Below are positions 22,961 through 34,000 of a stretch of 64,000 bases of DNA, piece by piece. This stretch comes from Bromus sterilis (taxonomy: Eukaryota; Streptophyta; Magnoliopsida; Poales; Poaceae): contig OX465595.1 of assembly GCA_950022295.1 (NCBI GenBank), positions 432,754,270 through 432,818,269 on the forward strand, in the 5' to 3' direction. The stretch's first letter is position 1, and each line of letters starts with the position of its first letter. Below the pieces are notes generated by a model. That model worked only from the letters and a program-made list of their open reading frames with translations. It was not told where the DNA came from and made no database searches. The position numbers were made by a program, and so were the translations under genes.

Positions 22961-25900
22961 TGTCAGAACCCTCTGTTAGGTATGTGCTAGGGTTAGTTAG
23001 TACCTTTGCATCATGTCAAAATTTCAAAAGAAATCCTTGAAATCAAAATTCAAAAGCAAATGGGAGAAGGAACACCCCCCCAGATGAATTAATTCAAAAG
23101 GCCAGATAAAAATCTTTTCCAAAAATTCATGTTAGAGTTTTGAAAAGTCCTATAAATGAGTGTGATCACATATCAAGTGATGTGGGACCCACCCCATGCT
23201 CATAGATTTTTCAAATATTCAAAAAGTACCTTGGAATTAAAGAAATCCCTCTATTTGATTTAAAATTCAAATCATTTGAATTTTAAAAATGTTGAAAGTT
23301 CATAAGTGGTTAGTCTATATTATTATGAGGCCATATAAAAGTTTTCAGCATTTAATAAAATGGTTTGGTATTTTTATCAGAGCCAAAACAAATTACAGAA
23401 AAAGAAAGGAAAGATTAAACAGAGGGAAAAAGAAAAAACCTACCTGTTGCCCACAGGCGAGGCCCAACTCGCCTTGGCCGGCCCAGCCCACCCGGGGGCG
23501 CCTTGTCTTCTACCTCCCCGCCGAGCCAAGCAGCTCGGTGGAGGCAGAGCAAGCACCGGGCGCCTCCTCGACGCCGAGAGGCTTCCAGCCCCCCCTGGAC
23601 CTCATCTCCTCGCCAGGAGACGCGCAACGGTTTCCTGCACCTTTCCCCTCTCCTCGCGTTCGCTCTCCTCCTCTCTCTGCTTCGTTTCCAAACCGCCCCG
23701 AGAGATCGCCGCTGGCCACCGTAGTGCGAGACCGTGGCCAACGACGACGAAGAGCTTCCCCACTTTGTCCATCGAGCTCCCCACCGTCGTCTTCATCACC
23801 GTGAAAAAGGAATCGAAGCCGGAGCCCCTGAAGCCACCGATATCGCCGTCGCCATCTCGTCGGAGCCGCGGGAGCTCGCCGTTGAATCCGTCGCCACCAC
23901 GTCCTCCCCGAGATCTTCATCGACTCCATCAAGCTCCTGGTGAGAAGGCGCTCCAAAGCCCCATATTTTGCCTCGGATTGCGTCTCTTAGCTAGCACCGC
24001 CATGGAAGCCGAGGTACCTCACCGCCGCGGTCGTCGTCGGCGAGCATCCGTGAAGCACACGTACCCAAGAGCATGTCCGACGTCTTCCCTGTGGTCTAAC
24101 GCGTCGAACGAGCTCAAGATTGCTGGATTTGGAGCACCGTGGCGACGATTGCCTCCTCCCCGTGTTTCTGTTGCCACCGGCGAGGTCACCGCCGTCGCTG
24201 GGGTCGTCGTCTTGGACGATGGCGTGCACCAGGAGACGTGCGAGAACACGGGCTTCGCTCCCGTGGTCTCGGCGCTTCGTTTGGACCACGGGAACAGCAG
24301 ATCCGCGCAGCGCCGCCGTGGCCAGGCCGCCGGCGTTTAGCCGCCGGTGGGTTAGCCTAACCCGGAGCCTAATCCAGCCCCTAATGACCCCCAGAGTCAC
24401 TTACAGGTGGGCCCAGGACCCCTCTAATCTCTCTGTTAATTTAAATTAACAGGGATTTATCCCAGAGAGGCTGACAGCCCTGGCCCACTGGTCAGTTTGA
24501 CTGGGGTCAAAACCCCCTACGTTATGCTGATGCAGTGCTGGCGCAATAAAAGCTTTTCTAATTAAAAAGAATTCCAGAAATTCCAGAAAACACCCCAAAC
24601 TTTGGAAATTCATAGAAAATTCATATTAACTCCAAATTGGACAAATAATATATGAAAAATTATCAGGAGAAAATTATCTTTCCAAATACGCAACTTTCAA
24701 CTCTGTTGGAGTTGAATTTAAAATGTGCTCAGTAGCATTTGCTATTTGATTTAAATGAAATTAAATCAAATTCAATTCAAATATTTTTGCAACTTGAACC
24801 ATGGAAACATACTACCTTTCACTTACACATCAGAGGCATATCATACACATTTGAAGATAATTCAAAATGATCAAACTATATCACATATAACTTGGTTAAT
24901 GTTGAATTCAAATGTGGAATTTGAATTTGCATTTCAAATGCAATATATTCCACTTAAATGGAATTGCCTCACACATCAAAACTTATACTTCAAGCTTCAA
25001 CATTCAATCATGTGCTTGAGCATTGCATTCATATTGATTGCTACTTCGTGCTTTGTTTGTCGAGTAGAGGTGGAACCGGAGCAAGAGGTCACCCCCTTCG
25101 CTGAAGATCCAGAGCCCGAACCTCGTCATCAAGGCAAGCAAAACCCCATTGATCATGTCGATAAAATCCCACTTCCCTCTCATGTCTCGCTTATGCATTG
25201 TATAGGATGATCACCATGTTACGATTCTACCGCATAGATGAACCCATTCCTTTGCATGACCTATCTTTTGTCACAGTAGTAAGCAAACCACAATCCTAGC
25301 AAATGTAGGAGTTGGTTGATATCATGTAACCCCTGCAATGTTACTGCTTATTGCATGCTTAGTATGATACCATGTTGTTACTGTGATGTGAGTCGGGATG
25401 GCAGTGATCATGATGTTGATGATGGTAGAAAAGTGTTGGTGAATCGACCCTAATACAAGGTGAACGATGAGAGGCTGTGTAGGAGTACACGGTGGGTTGT
25501 CTCGTTGAACACCGCCCTAAGACCGAGTTCTTGTGTGTTGATCCAAGATGAAGAGTACAACCACACATTGGGCTCACTGACCCCTCTCAACCTATTAACT
25601 CATCCCTTTCGATGTCCAGATGTCGCAGTAGTTCGGAGTTCTGGTAGGCTTGTGGCCTGGATGCTAAGTGAGAGAACGGCTCACCCGAGACCGGCTTATG
25701 CACCACGCACACATCGCTTGGGTCCACTTCGGTAAACCGGCCGGGTTCACGATAGTGGTAGCCAACCCAAGTAGGCGGCTTTCTTGGACTAGATAGGCTA
25801 TGAGGTAACAGTTGTGGTGAGCATCCTCGCTGGCACCCCTTGAATGGTGTCGAGATCAAAGGTGGTAAATGATGGTCATGTGTGTGTAGCGGTACACCCT

Positions 25901-27059
25901 TGCAAGGTTAACAAAACTATTCGAATAGCCGCGTCCGCGGTTATGGACTACTTGGAAAGCTTAGCTTGATTATTAGATAACTTGAACCGGATACTTCTAA
26001 AACACACCAAGATAAGTGTGAGTGCTATGGCATGCTTTCTCATGGGGAAGTCGAGGAAGGCACCATAGTGGTGTATTGGTTGGTGAAAGTAGTGGACTCG
26101 TGTGCGCTTCTTACCTCAAGTCGGGTACTCATAGTTCAGGATTAGCCAAGTCAAAGCTGGCATTTCTGCAAGTGAACCCCACCTCCCTTTACCTTGATAC
26201 ATGTGCATGAGTAGTATAGCTCCTATGTAAGTCTTGCTGAGTACGTCTTTGTACTCACGATTGCTTAATATATGTTTTAGATGACGCCACTGACCCCGAA
26301 GGTGGCTTCTTCATCGAGCTGGACGACTGAAGTTAAACTAGTCTAGTCCCAGTCAGCAGACTGGTTCCCTCGTGGAGGGCTTTATGTTTGAATAAGGCTT
26401 CTTAAGCCAATTTGTTAAACTTGTCTGTACTCAGACATAATTTGCTTCCGCTTTATGTTGTAATGTTGGATCACATGTTTGTGATCTCTGTGTGTACTCT
26501 ATAAGAGTTATAAATAAAATGTACACTTTGTAGAAAATTGCAATGGTACCTACTGTTCATACAAGGCATGTGTGCTGCGTGTATGGTTATAACATGCATG
26601 TCTTTGTATGGGTTTTCGAGACCTTAGTTGTGTTCTGGCTGGCGGTCTTTCATACACCAAGTGGCCCTTAGATGTGCGCAGCTTGGGGCATCGCGATGCG
26701 ATTGCTCGAGACTCCGTCTCGTGCACACTTTGTGGTATGATCGAGCCCGCCCTAGACCCCGACTAAGTGATCGGGCTGGAGTAAGTCTATGTAAGAGTTT
26801 TGAGATAGTCGATAGTATGGTTGAGGCGACTTGTCTTTGAATATGGGAGTTCACCACCCATATCATTAGGCTTGTGTGCGGACGTTGAGGACCCATCACA
26901 GTTGATCATCCGGCCTGGATGGGATGCCCCTCACGTACGATGCTTTCCGAGAATGTTCAGTGCTTGGCCTTGTCTGCTTAGACAAGTGGGTGCGGTTCTC
27001 GGCTCTCCATATGACTATGTCTTAACTGTACTTGCATACGCTAACCCCGGGTCTCGACA
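22961..27059 (+). mobile_element. Solo Tekay LTR 3
   Basis: A single LTR of 4099 bases, TGTCAGAACCCT...GGGTCTCGACA, with perfect target duplication GACGC (22956-22960 and 27060-27064). It is very similar throughout to solo LTR 4 (35544-39640), so both come from the same subfamily. The GC-rich block at about 23440-24400 contains a 326-codon open frame (23360-24340) rich in Arg, Pro and Ser. This is not conserved as a frame in copy 4 and is judged non-coding. Hairpin domain at 25898-26721. Confidence 0.94.
25898..26721 (+). other. Hairpin-rich domain of Tekay LTR, copy 3
   Basis: Palindromes: CCTTGCAAGG 25898-25907, CTATTCGAATAG 25917-25928, CCGCGG 25935-25940. Hairpins: CTATGG/CCATAG 26025-26068; GAGTAC/GTACTC 26239-26256; CCAGTC/GACTGG 26349-26364; CCCTC/GAGGG 26367-26379; GGCTT/AAGCC 26396-26408; TGTCTG/CAGACA 26422-26437; GATCACA/TGTGATC 26469-26486. 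AATAAA at 26513, palindrome GCATCGCGATGC 26688-26699, hairpin CGAGAC/GTCTCG 26707-26721. Here the first palindrome has changed on both arms relative to copies 1, 2 and the full element. Confidence 0.7.
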
Positions 27060-28324
27060 GACGCGAAACCCCCGAAGACAGAACCCTTTTTCGCGATCTC
27101 GCCTCTGTTCCGCCGCCGCGTTTCCAAGATCGGGAGCACCAGCAGACTTCTTCCTGGCACCCTGCCGAAGGGAGGATCAACCTCCGGGAGCGTGCCCTCC
27201 ACCATGCACGCTTCCCGGATGTGCCGTGAGTAGTTTCCTTTGGACCATGGGTCCGTGAGCCGTAGCTATCTGATGTTCTCCTCCCCTCTTTGTTCTTCAT
27301 GGTTTAGTCCTCGTGAGCTGCCCTACATGATCGAGGCACTTATGTAATTTTCTGTTGTTGCTATGCTCAGTTTGTTGGGATCTGATGTTTTATGAGATTA
27401 TGTTCAGATTGTGATTGAGTAATATATTTGGTTCTTATCTTTTATATTTTTGTTCCTAAGTAATTCTTGCATGTTCTCCGTTGCTGTTTATTCTTTGGCC
27501 AAGTAGTAGGTAGTGACTCCAAGATGGAACATTATGCTCAATTGTGGGTTCATGCCCCTTGATGACACGCTTGAGTGACAGAAACATGAGTCTAGGGGAT
27601 GGGTTGTTGCCACAAGGGGGAAAATAACGGTGCTTGTAACCGCGGTTGCAAGGATTGTTTACTTTACGCAAAGTGCTTTTTAATGCAGTTGTCTGTTGCT
27701 TTGGGTTTACACTTTGGGTGGGGCTCGCAACTTAATACCAGCGAGATGTTCTTGATAGATATCTCAAGGTGGATGATTAGTAGTAGATGCAGTTGGATTT
27801 CGGTCTACTTATTTTGGCATACTGCCCATGCTTTTGAGCCTCGTCCTTTCTTTGTAGCATAGTTAGCACCGTGGTGCGTTTATAATCCTGTCAATTGCCC
27901 AGCTGTAATTTGTTTACCTCGCATAGCAGTTTTATCGTCTTTTGGGAGAGAGACATCACTAGTGAACATCAAGGTATCCCGATCCATATTCTCATCACTG
28001 TTTACACGCTCATTTACTTTCTGCTTTTACTTTCTAGATGCTACCATTATCATTATCCCTTGCATTTGATCCGTTGTAAACAACAAGACCGGAGAGATTG
28101 ACAACCTCTCTGAACTTCGTTGGGAGCAAAGTTGTTTGTGTTGTGTGCAGGTCCACGTCAGTTGCGTCGTTGACACCTACTTATCATTGCCAGAGTCCTA
28201 CGGGAGACAAACCCTATCCTCTACAAACGGGAAATTTTCTGCTATCCTACATCTCACCTTCCACTTGGGGTAACCAATGAAGGACGAGAAGCCATTATCC
28301 TCTCTCGCATATCAAGCTTATTTC

Positions 28325-28342
28325 TGGCGCCGTTGCTGGGGA
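28325..28342 (+). other. Primer binding site of Athila-B
   Basis: TGGCGCCGTTGCTGGGGA, complementary in type to a tRNA-Asp 3' end, lies 10 bases after the LTR. This primer is characteristic of Athila-like elements. Confidence 0.85.
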
Positions 28343-28493
28343 CTCCGAGTGCTAAGATAGGGGAGTTGCCCACTACCTTTTACCTTTGCTTTTTAGTCTT
28401 GTTAGTTTACCTTTTAGTTTTTATCTTTGTGTCTTATATAAAAAATCACAAAAAAAAAATTTTATCTGGCTTTTAGTAGTCCTCCTTATTTAG

Positions 28494-28916
28494 ATGACCA
28501 TGTTAGGACTTGGTGCTTTGCGGGAATCGAATGTTCTTGATTTCCGTCAAAGGGATGGAGAAAACATGAATAAGGCATGGAACAGAATTTCTGAAGCACA
28601 TAAAAGAATTATGCCTTGGATGCCTATAAAAATTGTGCTTAGAAACTTTTACCATGGTCTTTTAAAGTGGTGTAAACACTCTCTTGATATTATAGATGAA
28701 GGGGACTTTTTAGAGTGTGATGAAGCTAGAGCTCTTGATATTTTGCATGGTCTATCTAGTTATTTTGTTTATGATCATAGTATTGATACTGTTGTAGATA
28801 GACTTGCCACTATTGAAGAGAGGATGGATGCTCTAGACTTGAAAAAATAGAGGAAATTAAGCCAACAAGAAAGAAATGTTGGAAATAGATGATGATTGGG
28901 AGCCCTTTGTTAGGAT
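28494..28916 (+). pseudogene. Athila-B gag, shortened and frame-shifted
   Basis: The ATG at 28494 opens 118 codons of Athila-type Gag-like sequence (helical, with KAWNRISEAHKRIMP and LDILHGLSSYF, ending in an acidic coiled segment). A TAG at 28848 ends it, and frame changes are needed to continue through the acidic DDDWEPFVR stretch to 28916, where Copia-B is inserted. After Copia-B the sequence goes directly into a protease-like segment (42313). A normal Athila Gag is several times longer, so the element has lost most of gag. The Gag role is inferred from position and style. Confidence 0.65.
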
Positions 28917-29410
28917 TGTTGGGAAACGTAGTAGAAAACAAAAAATTTCGGCCTACGAATCAAGAACCCAAGATCATCCAAGAAGATTGCATACAAGGTT
29001 TTAGGTCATGGCTCAACAACCGATGTAGCGAAAGTAGAGTTGGTGAAGACCGTCGGTGAAGATCCCCGCAGCTAGGAATTTCAAGGACCTCCCAACCGCG
29101 AGGATATCGATCCCTCGAACCGTCCCGCGATCTAGTCCCGCGGACAAGTCCCACGAACAACCTCCTCGAAGAAGGGTCGAAGGTATGACCCCTCCATTAG
29201 TATCCACACATCCCGTAGCAGCAATCCAGCAGCGCTCCGCCGTCCAGAGATGAACACCACCGAGAAAACTAGAGGGAGAAAACCCTAACGGATTCCGATC
29301 TAGAACAACGTCTAAACCGGGGTCTAATTGTGGAGCAACGGGGTTTAGAGGAGGGGGGAGGCGTATAGGGCTTGGGGACAAGTTATGTTGCACCCCCACC
29401 CCTCCCCCAC

Positions 29411-29419
29411 ATTATATAG
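29411..29419 (-). promoter_or_regulatory. TATA box of the Copia-B 3' LTR
   Basis: On the minus strand this reads CTATATAAT, after a region dense in TTC/GAA repeats. The same motif is in the other LTR at 40675. Confidence 0.65.
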
Positions 29420-29652
29420 GTGGCCAAGAGGCCCTTGGGGCGCAATAAGGGGGGTGGGGAGTCCAACTTGGACTCCCAAACCTCCCAAACCTTCCCACCG
29501 GAAACCTGCCATATTGGAGAGTTGGACTTCCCACCTGGAGGGGGATTCCTTCCCCTTGGTGCGCCCCCCACCCCTTGTCCGGCCAGGGAAGCCTAGGTGG
29601 CTTTCCCACCAAGGCTAGGGGCGCAGGGGAGTGGGTGGTACTGCCCGCAACC

Positions 29653-29778
29653 TTCCGGAACCTTCCATGACCTTCTAGAAGATTCCAGGACCTTCCGGGA
29701 CATACCGGGACCGTTTCGGGACATTCCGGACACTTCTGGAGCACTTCCAGGACCTTCCGAGACCATTCTCGAACGTTC
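29653..29778 (-). promoter_or_regulatory. Heat-shock-element-like cluster, Copia-B 3' LTR
   Basis: There are three perfect trimers of the form TTCnnGAAnnTTC: 29653-29665, 29673-29685 and 29766-29778. The first two start exactly 20 bases apart, about two helical turns. They lie roughly 235-360 bases upstream of the minus-strand TATA box. Heat-shock factors bind such arrays, and the Arabidopsis copia element ONSEN is heat-activated through similar sites. Activity here is inferred. Confidence 0.55.
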
Positions 29779-31043
29779 TGGAGCCATCCGGATAGTTTCC
29801 AAGACCATCCGAGTTACAGTTTAAGCCACCCGATGACCGCGAAGGTTGTCGGTACGCCCAGCGATTATCCGGAAACTATTCCGGTTGATCCAGGACTTCC
29901 CCAGTACCATTCTCATATGTTCCGGAACCACCTGGGACTACTCCAGAGTGATCCGGACATAACCTTAAATACCTAGAACTACTTCTGGTGCCCTTATGAA
30001 CAATTCCATAAATCTTCGGACCTACTTCCGGTACCCGTATGAACTATTCTGCTTTGCTTCCACTAAACCTTCTACCATACTAGTATTCTAACAGACTACT
30101 GCTCGTTAAGTGTGTGACCCAATAGGTTCAGTATAATGCGGACATGACTCAGAACATCTTCCGGACATAGGTCAACAGCCTTTCGTCAATATCCAATAAT
30201 CAACAGCGGAGCCATGGACACCCATGTTGACTCCCGCACATACACGAAGAAACTTCGAGTGAACCATTATGTTTATTCATGTACCATTCCCTTTGCTTCG
30301 CGATATATGAAAAAGTTAGAGGAGAGAAGTTTGGCACCCATGTGTAACAACTTTTGAACACAAGCCACTCGTTATCCTCTTTGCTCGTTTGTCCCTTTTC
30401 TCGTTATCGTATTCCGGTATCCCCGTGACTGAATCACAATGCGTCTGGCCAGAATATAATGGATACCGTCATACCGAGTGGGCCCGAAGTGAATATCTTC
30501 TTCATCGTGAAGGAGCAAATCCCATTCTTGAACTATCACAGTCACTAGCCACACCATCTGACATACCCAGAACTTATTTTACTACTTCCCATTTACGGGA
30601 GGATTCATCTAAGAACCAAAGAATGTCTTCCTGTGTGAAGCAACTCGATACTCTCATGGTCTAAGGAATTACGTATATGATAACATTTCCTGATATGACT
30701 TATAACGTAGTTACGATGTGATCTCTAAGTATATCATTCAATACTGGGGTCGGTTCAACATTATTGTTCTGCTAACAATATGTTCCCATTGCTACTGACA
30801 TCCTTGTTACAAGAACAATGTCCATGATTAAGAAAACGTAATCATCAGTTAGCACATGAGCTGGTCTTAGAGGCTAAACCAGGAACTCTTGGTGTTTACA
30901 TTTCCACACATGCAAATGAGTTTTCTTCTGAATCTGACAGTCAGGGTCATTGCAATTATAGCACAGAAATATAAACATTAATTACGAACGTGGAAATATA
31001 TATAATAACATTTTATTATTGCCTCTAGGGCATATTTCCAACA

Positions 31044-31056
31044 GTCTCCCACTTGC
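31044..31056 (-). other. Polypurine tract of Copia-B
   Basis: On the minus strand this reads GCAAGTGGGAGAC, directly next to the 3' LTR. Confidence 0.8.
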
Positions 31057-34000
31057 ACTAGCGTCAATAATATTGTCAGTGCTTGAGCACTTTACACCTA
31101 TGGCATATCGGTATAAGAAATGCTTCATTTGTGGTATAGACCTCATCTTCGGATCTGACGTTTCAGGCCCGTTTGTATCTTGCATATCTTCGCGTTTTCA
31201 CGCTATCATAAAATTCACTAATTTTATTATTTTAGCTTTGTATATGTTTGAATCATTTGGTAGGACCTTGGTTCCTCAGAATAAGTCATGACATCATTCT
31301 TCAATGTTCCATGAGCTTCAAGTATCTATGAAAACCATACCACATTCATGAATGAACTTATGATTCAAATTACCCTCCTTGTTACTTCTTTAAGTAACTA
31401 TATACTTATCCTCTGTTATAGAATTCGCCACAGTATCTAACTTGACAAAGTTCCTCCATACTGCGCCACCCTTATGTGTAAAACACATAATCCCAATTAT
31501 AATCGAAAATCGGTCGGAGTAAGTATGAAGACTGAATTGGTGTAACTATTTACATAAAAAATTCAGCTGGTGTAACTCATTACAACGAGCTCTTCATTCT
31601 CTCCATTTTCCGAGAAACATATCTTATCTATCATGAGTTTAACTTTTCACTGTTTGTCCAATGATCAACATATTGATCACTTTGGTATCTTGCTCACAAC
31701 CTTTTAGAGCATTGGACATATCTGGTCGTTTTACATATTATGGTGCACATGATTAATCCAAACACATAGGTGAGTGAATTCAATTCATGTGTTTTGCTTT
31801 ATCTGTGTTCATGAACACTGATTTTTGCAAACAACTTTTCACCATGACCTCGGCAAGAACATCTTTCTTGGCGTATTCATACTAAACTACTTTAGTATCA
31901 TGTCAACATGTAATGTTGGCTTTAGCATGATCAGGCACTTACTATCTACATAGATCATTATGCTCAATACTAATGCTATATTAGCCCAAGTACTTCAGCT
32001 GAAAACTATTTCCACTGAGGTCCTTATTCGTGTCAAGAAATTTATATCATTTCTAATCAACAATATGTCATCTACATAAGGTTTTAGAAATATTATTTAG
32101 CTCCCACTTAATTTCTTGAATATTCAAGCATCTTCGTTATTCCTGATGAAAACAAACTCTTTTGGCAATTTCATCACAACGAAAATTCCAACTTCATTAT
32201 GCTAGCTTCAGTCCATCACTGGATATCCAAGGCTTGCATCTATTTTAGCATCCTTTGAATCGACAAAAGATTCCGGTCGTATCACGTATACGTCCTTTTT
32301 TTTATATTTCCGTCTAGGAACTTTGTTTTGACGTTCATTCTACCATATCCTACAAATGAGATATGTAGTAATTGCTAGTATAACCCGAACTGACTAAAGA
32401 ATTTCTACGGTCGACACTATTTCTCCGTAGTCAACCTTTGAACTTGCTAGAAAGAAATTTTCCAACGAGTTGAGCTTTATGGATAAAACAATTTCATCCG
32501 AATCAATTATTGATCCATATATATATTCTTCAGACTTTTAGTCTTTCGGAGGGTCTACCAAGTTCAAAACTTGACTTACTTCCATGGATACTATCTCGGA
32601 TTATTTGGCATTTAGCCAAATCCCGGAGTCAGGGCCCATCAACGCTTCTTTGTATATCACAGGTTTATCATTGTCGAACAACAATATCTCGTTTTACATA
32701 TCATGAATGTTTGTACAAGTTTTGTCTAACCTGTGTGGTTCAGCTGCGCACTTCTCTGAAGATTCAACAATCTTTGACAAGTTGCACTGTCCTCCCACTC
32801 ACTCTTTTGTAAGAAACTATTTTTCTTCAAAACACATTGTTCTTAACAGCAAACAGTTTTGCTTTTGTGTAGTGATAGAGGAATACCAAAACTTTTGGCA
32901 TAACCTTAACAAAGTAGCACTTATCTGATTTGGGGTTTTGAGTATGTCAAACATATGCCTCATATACCCAAATTTTAAGAAAAGACAACATGGTTTTAAC
33001 AGTCCATACTACATCTAATATGGTGTCATTTCAACAGATTTGATGGTGCTCTTTTCAGTGTAAAAGCTGTAATCACTAACACATAACTTTAATAAGTATA
33101 ATGGCAAATTAATAAACGTCATATTTGATCTTACCGTGTCATACATGGCTTGATTACATCTCTCGAACACTTTACTCATAGTGGACGCGAGTTATGATAC
33201 TTCTTCACACCTCATCAGACGTTCGCTAAACTTGTAACTCAAATATTACTTTCTACAATCTAATTTGCAGAAGCTTTATTTTCTCGTTACAATGAATTTC
33301 TATTTCACTCTAAAATTCCTTGAACATTTCAAAGATTTCAGACGTATGTCTCTATTGAACAGATATCCACATATCCACTTCAACTCATGAGTGAAGATAG
33401 GGAATCCACTGCACACAACTATACTTATTGGACTACACACATCATCATGTATTATTACCAATGGTTTAGTTGCCCGTTCATGTATGGCCTATCAACGGTG
33501 TTTTAGTCACATTACTTCGAGACAAAGATCGCAAGCGTCAAGTGATTCATAATCATATGACTCGAAAGTCCATCACTTATGGAAATTCTTCATGTATGTT
33601 ATGTCACTTGTGATAAACGGCAGTGCCACATCTATGTGGTATTTCTGTCAGTCTTGCGACGTTTAGCGTCAGTGTTATGGATGTTTAGTATTATTATCAA
33701 GATTCATAACATACAACCTACTCATAATGGAAGTATGGCCTTTACGTTATTCATAGCTTTGAACAACTCTCTTGCAACAAACATGATTCAAAATGATGTT
33801 TTGCAACAAGGCTAAAGTGTAGTAACAATTTACTCAACTCTAAAATGAATTATGAAGATAATCATAGAGTCAACACAAGGTATAGTAAACCTTTTACCGT
33901 GTTCCCGAGCGTGTTAAAAACTCAGCATTAGCTAGTCATAAAGGCCATAGTATTTCTTGCATCGAGTTGCAACAATATGCAATCGATGTGATATTCCGTG

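Larger units (their letters stand above)
22573..28314 (+). repeat. 5' LTR of Athila-B, split by solo Tekay LTR 3
   Basis: TGATACGTCCAAAACG at 22573 to GCATATCA at 28314. Without the nested element (22961-27059) and one TSD copy the LTR is about 1.64 kb. The first part is close to the Athila-A LTR; the 3' half diverges. A TATA-like TATTTAA is at 22942-22948, and the nested LTR sits 12 bases further on, at about the expected transcription start. A tRNA-Asp primer site follows at 28325, which fixes it as a 5' LTR. Confidence 0.83.
28917..31043 (-). repeat. 3' LTR of Copia-B
   Basis: The left-hand LTR on the map and the 3' LTR of this minus-strand element, next to its polypurine tract. TATA box at 29411-29419 and three perfect heat-shock-type trimers at 29653-29778 (all minus-strand promoter). 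Confidence 0.93.

Noticed and set aside
23360..24340. 326-codon plus-strand open frame in solo LTR 3
   Set aside because: GC-rich low-complexity Arg/Pro/Ser frame inside an LTR; the near-identical LTR 4 does not keep it, and there is no domain.
25359..25577. Minus-strand frame with the same short protein pattern in several Tekay LTRs
   Set aside because: Recurs because the LTRs are copies of one sequence; differences break the frame and there is no sign of coding constraint.
26227..26280. GTAAG...TTTTAG segment before ATGACGCC, kept in all Tekay LTRs
   Set aside because: Looks like an intron but is only 54 bases, below the usual minimum for plants, and contains the GAGTAC/GTACTC hairpin.
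29412..29744. Overlapping Pro/Gly-rich frames in the Copia-B LTR
   Set aside because: Generated by the TTCC/GGAA repeat and GC-rich promoter stretch.
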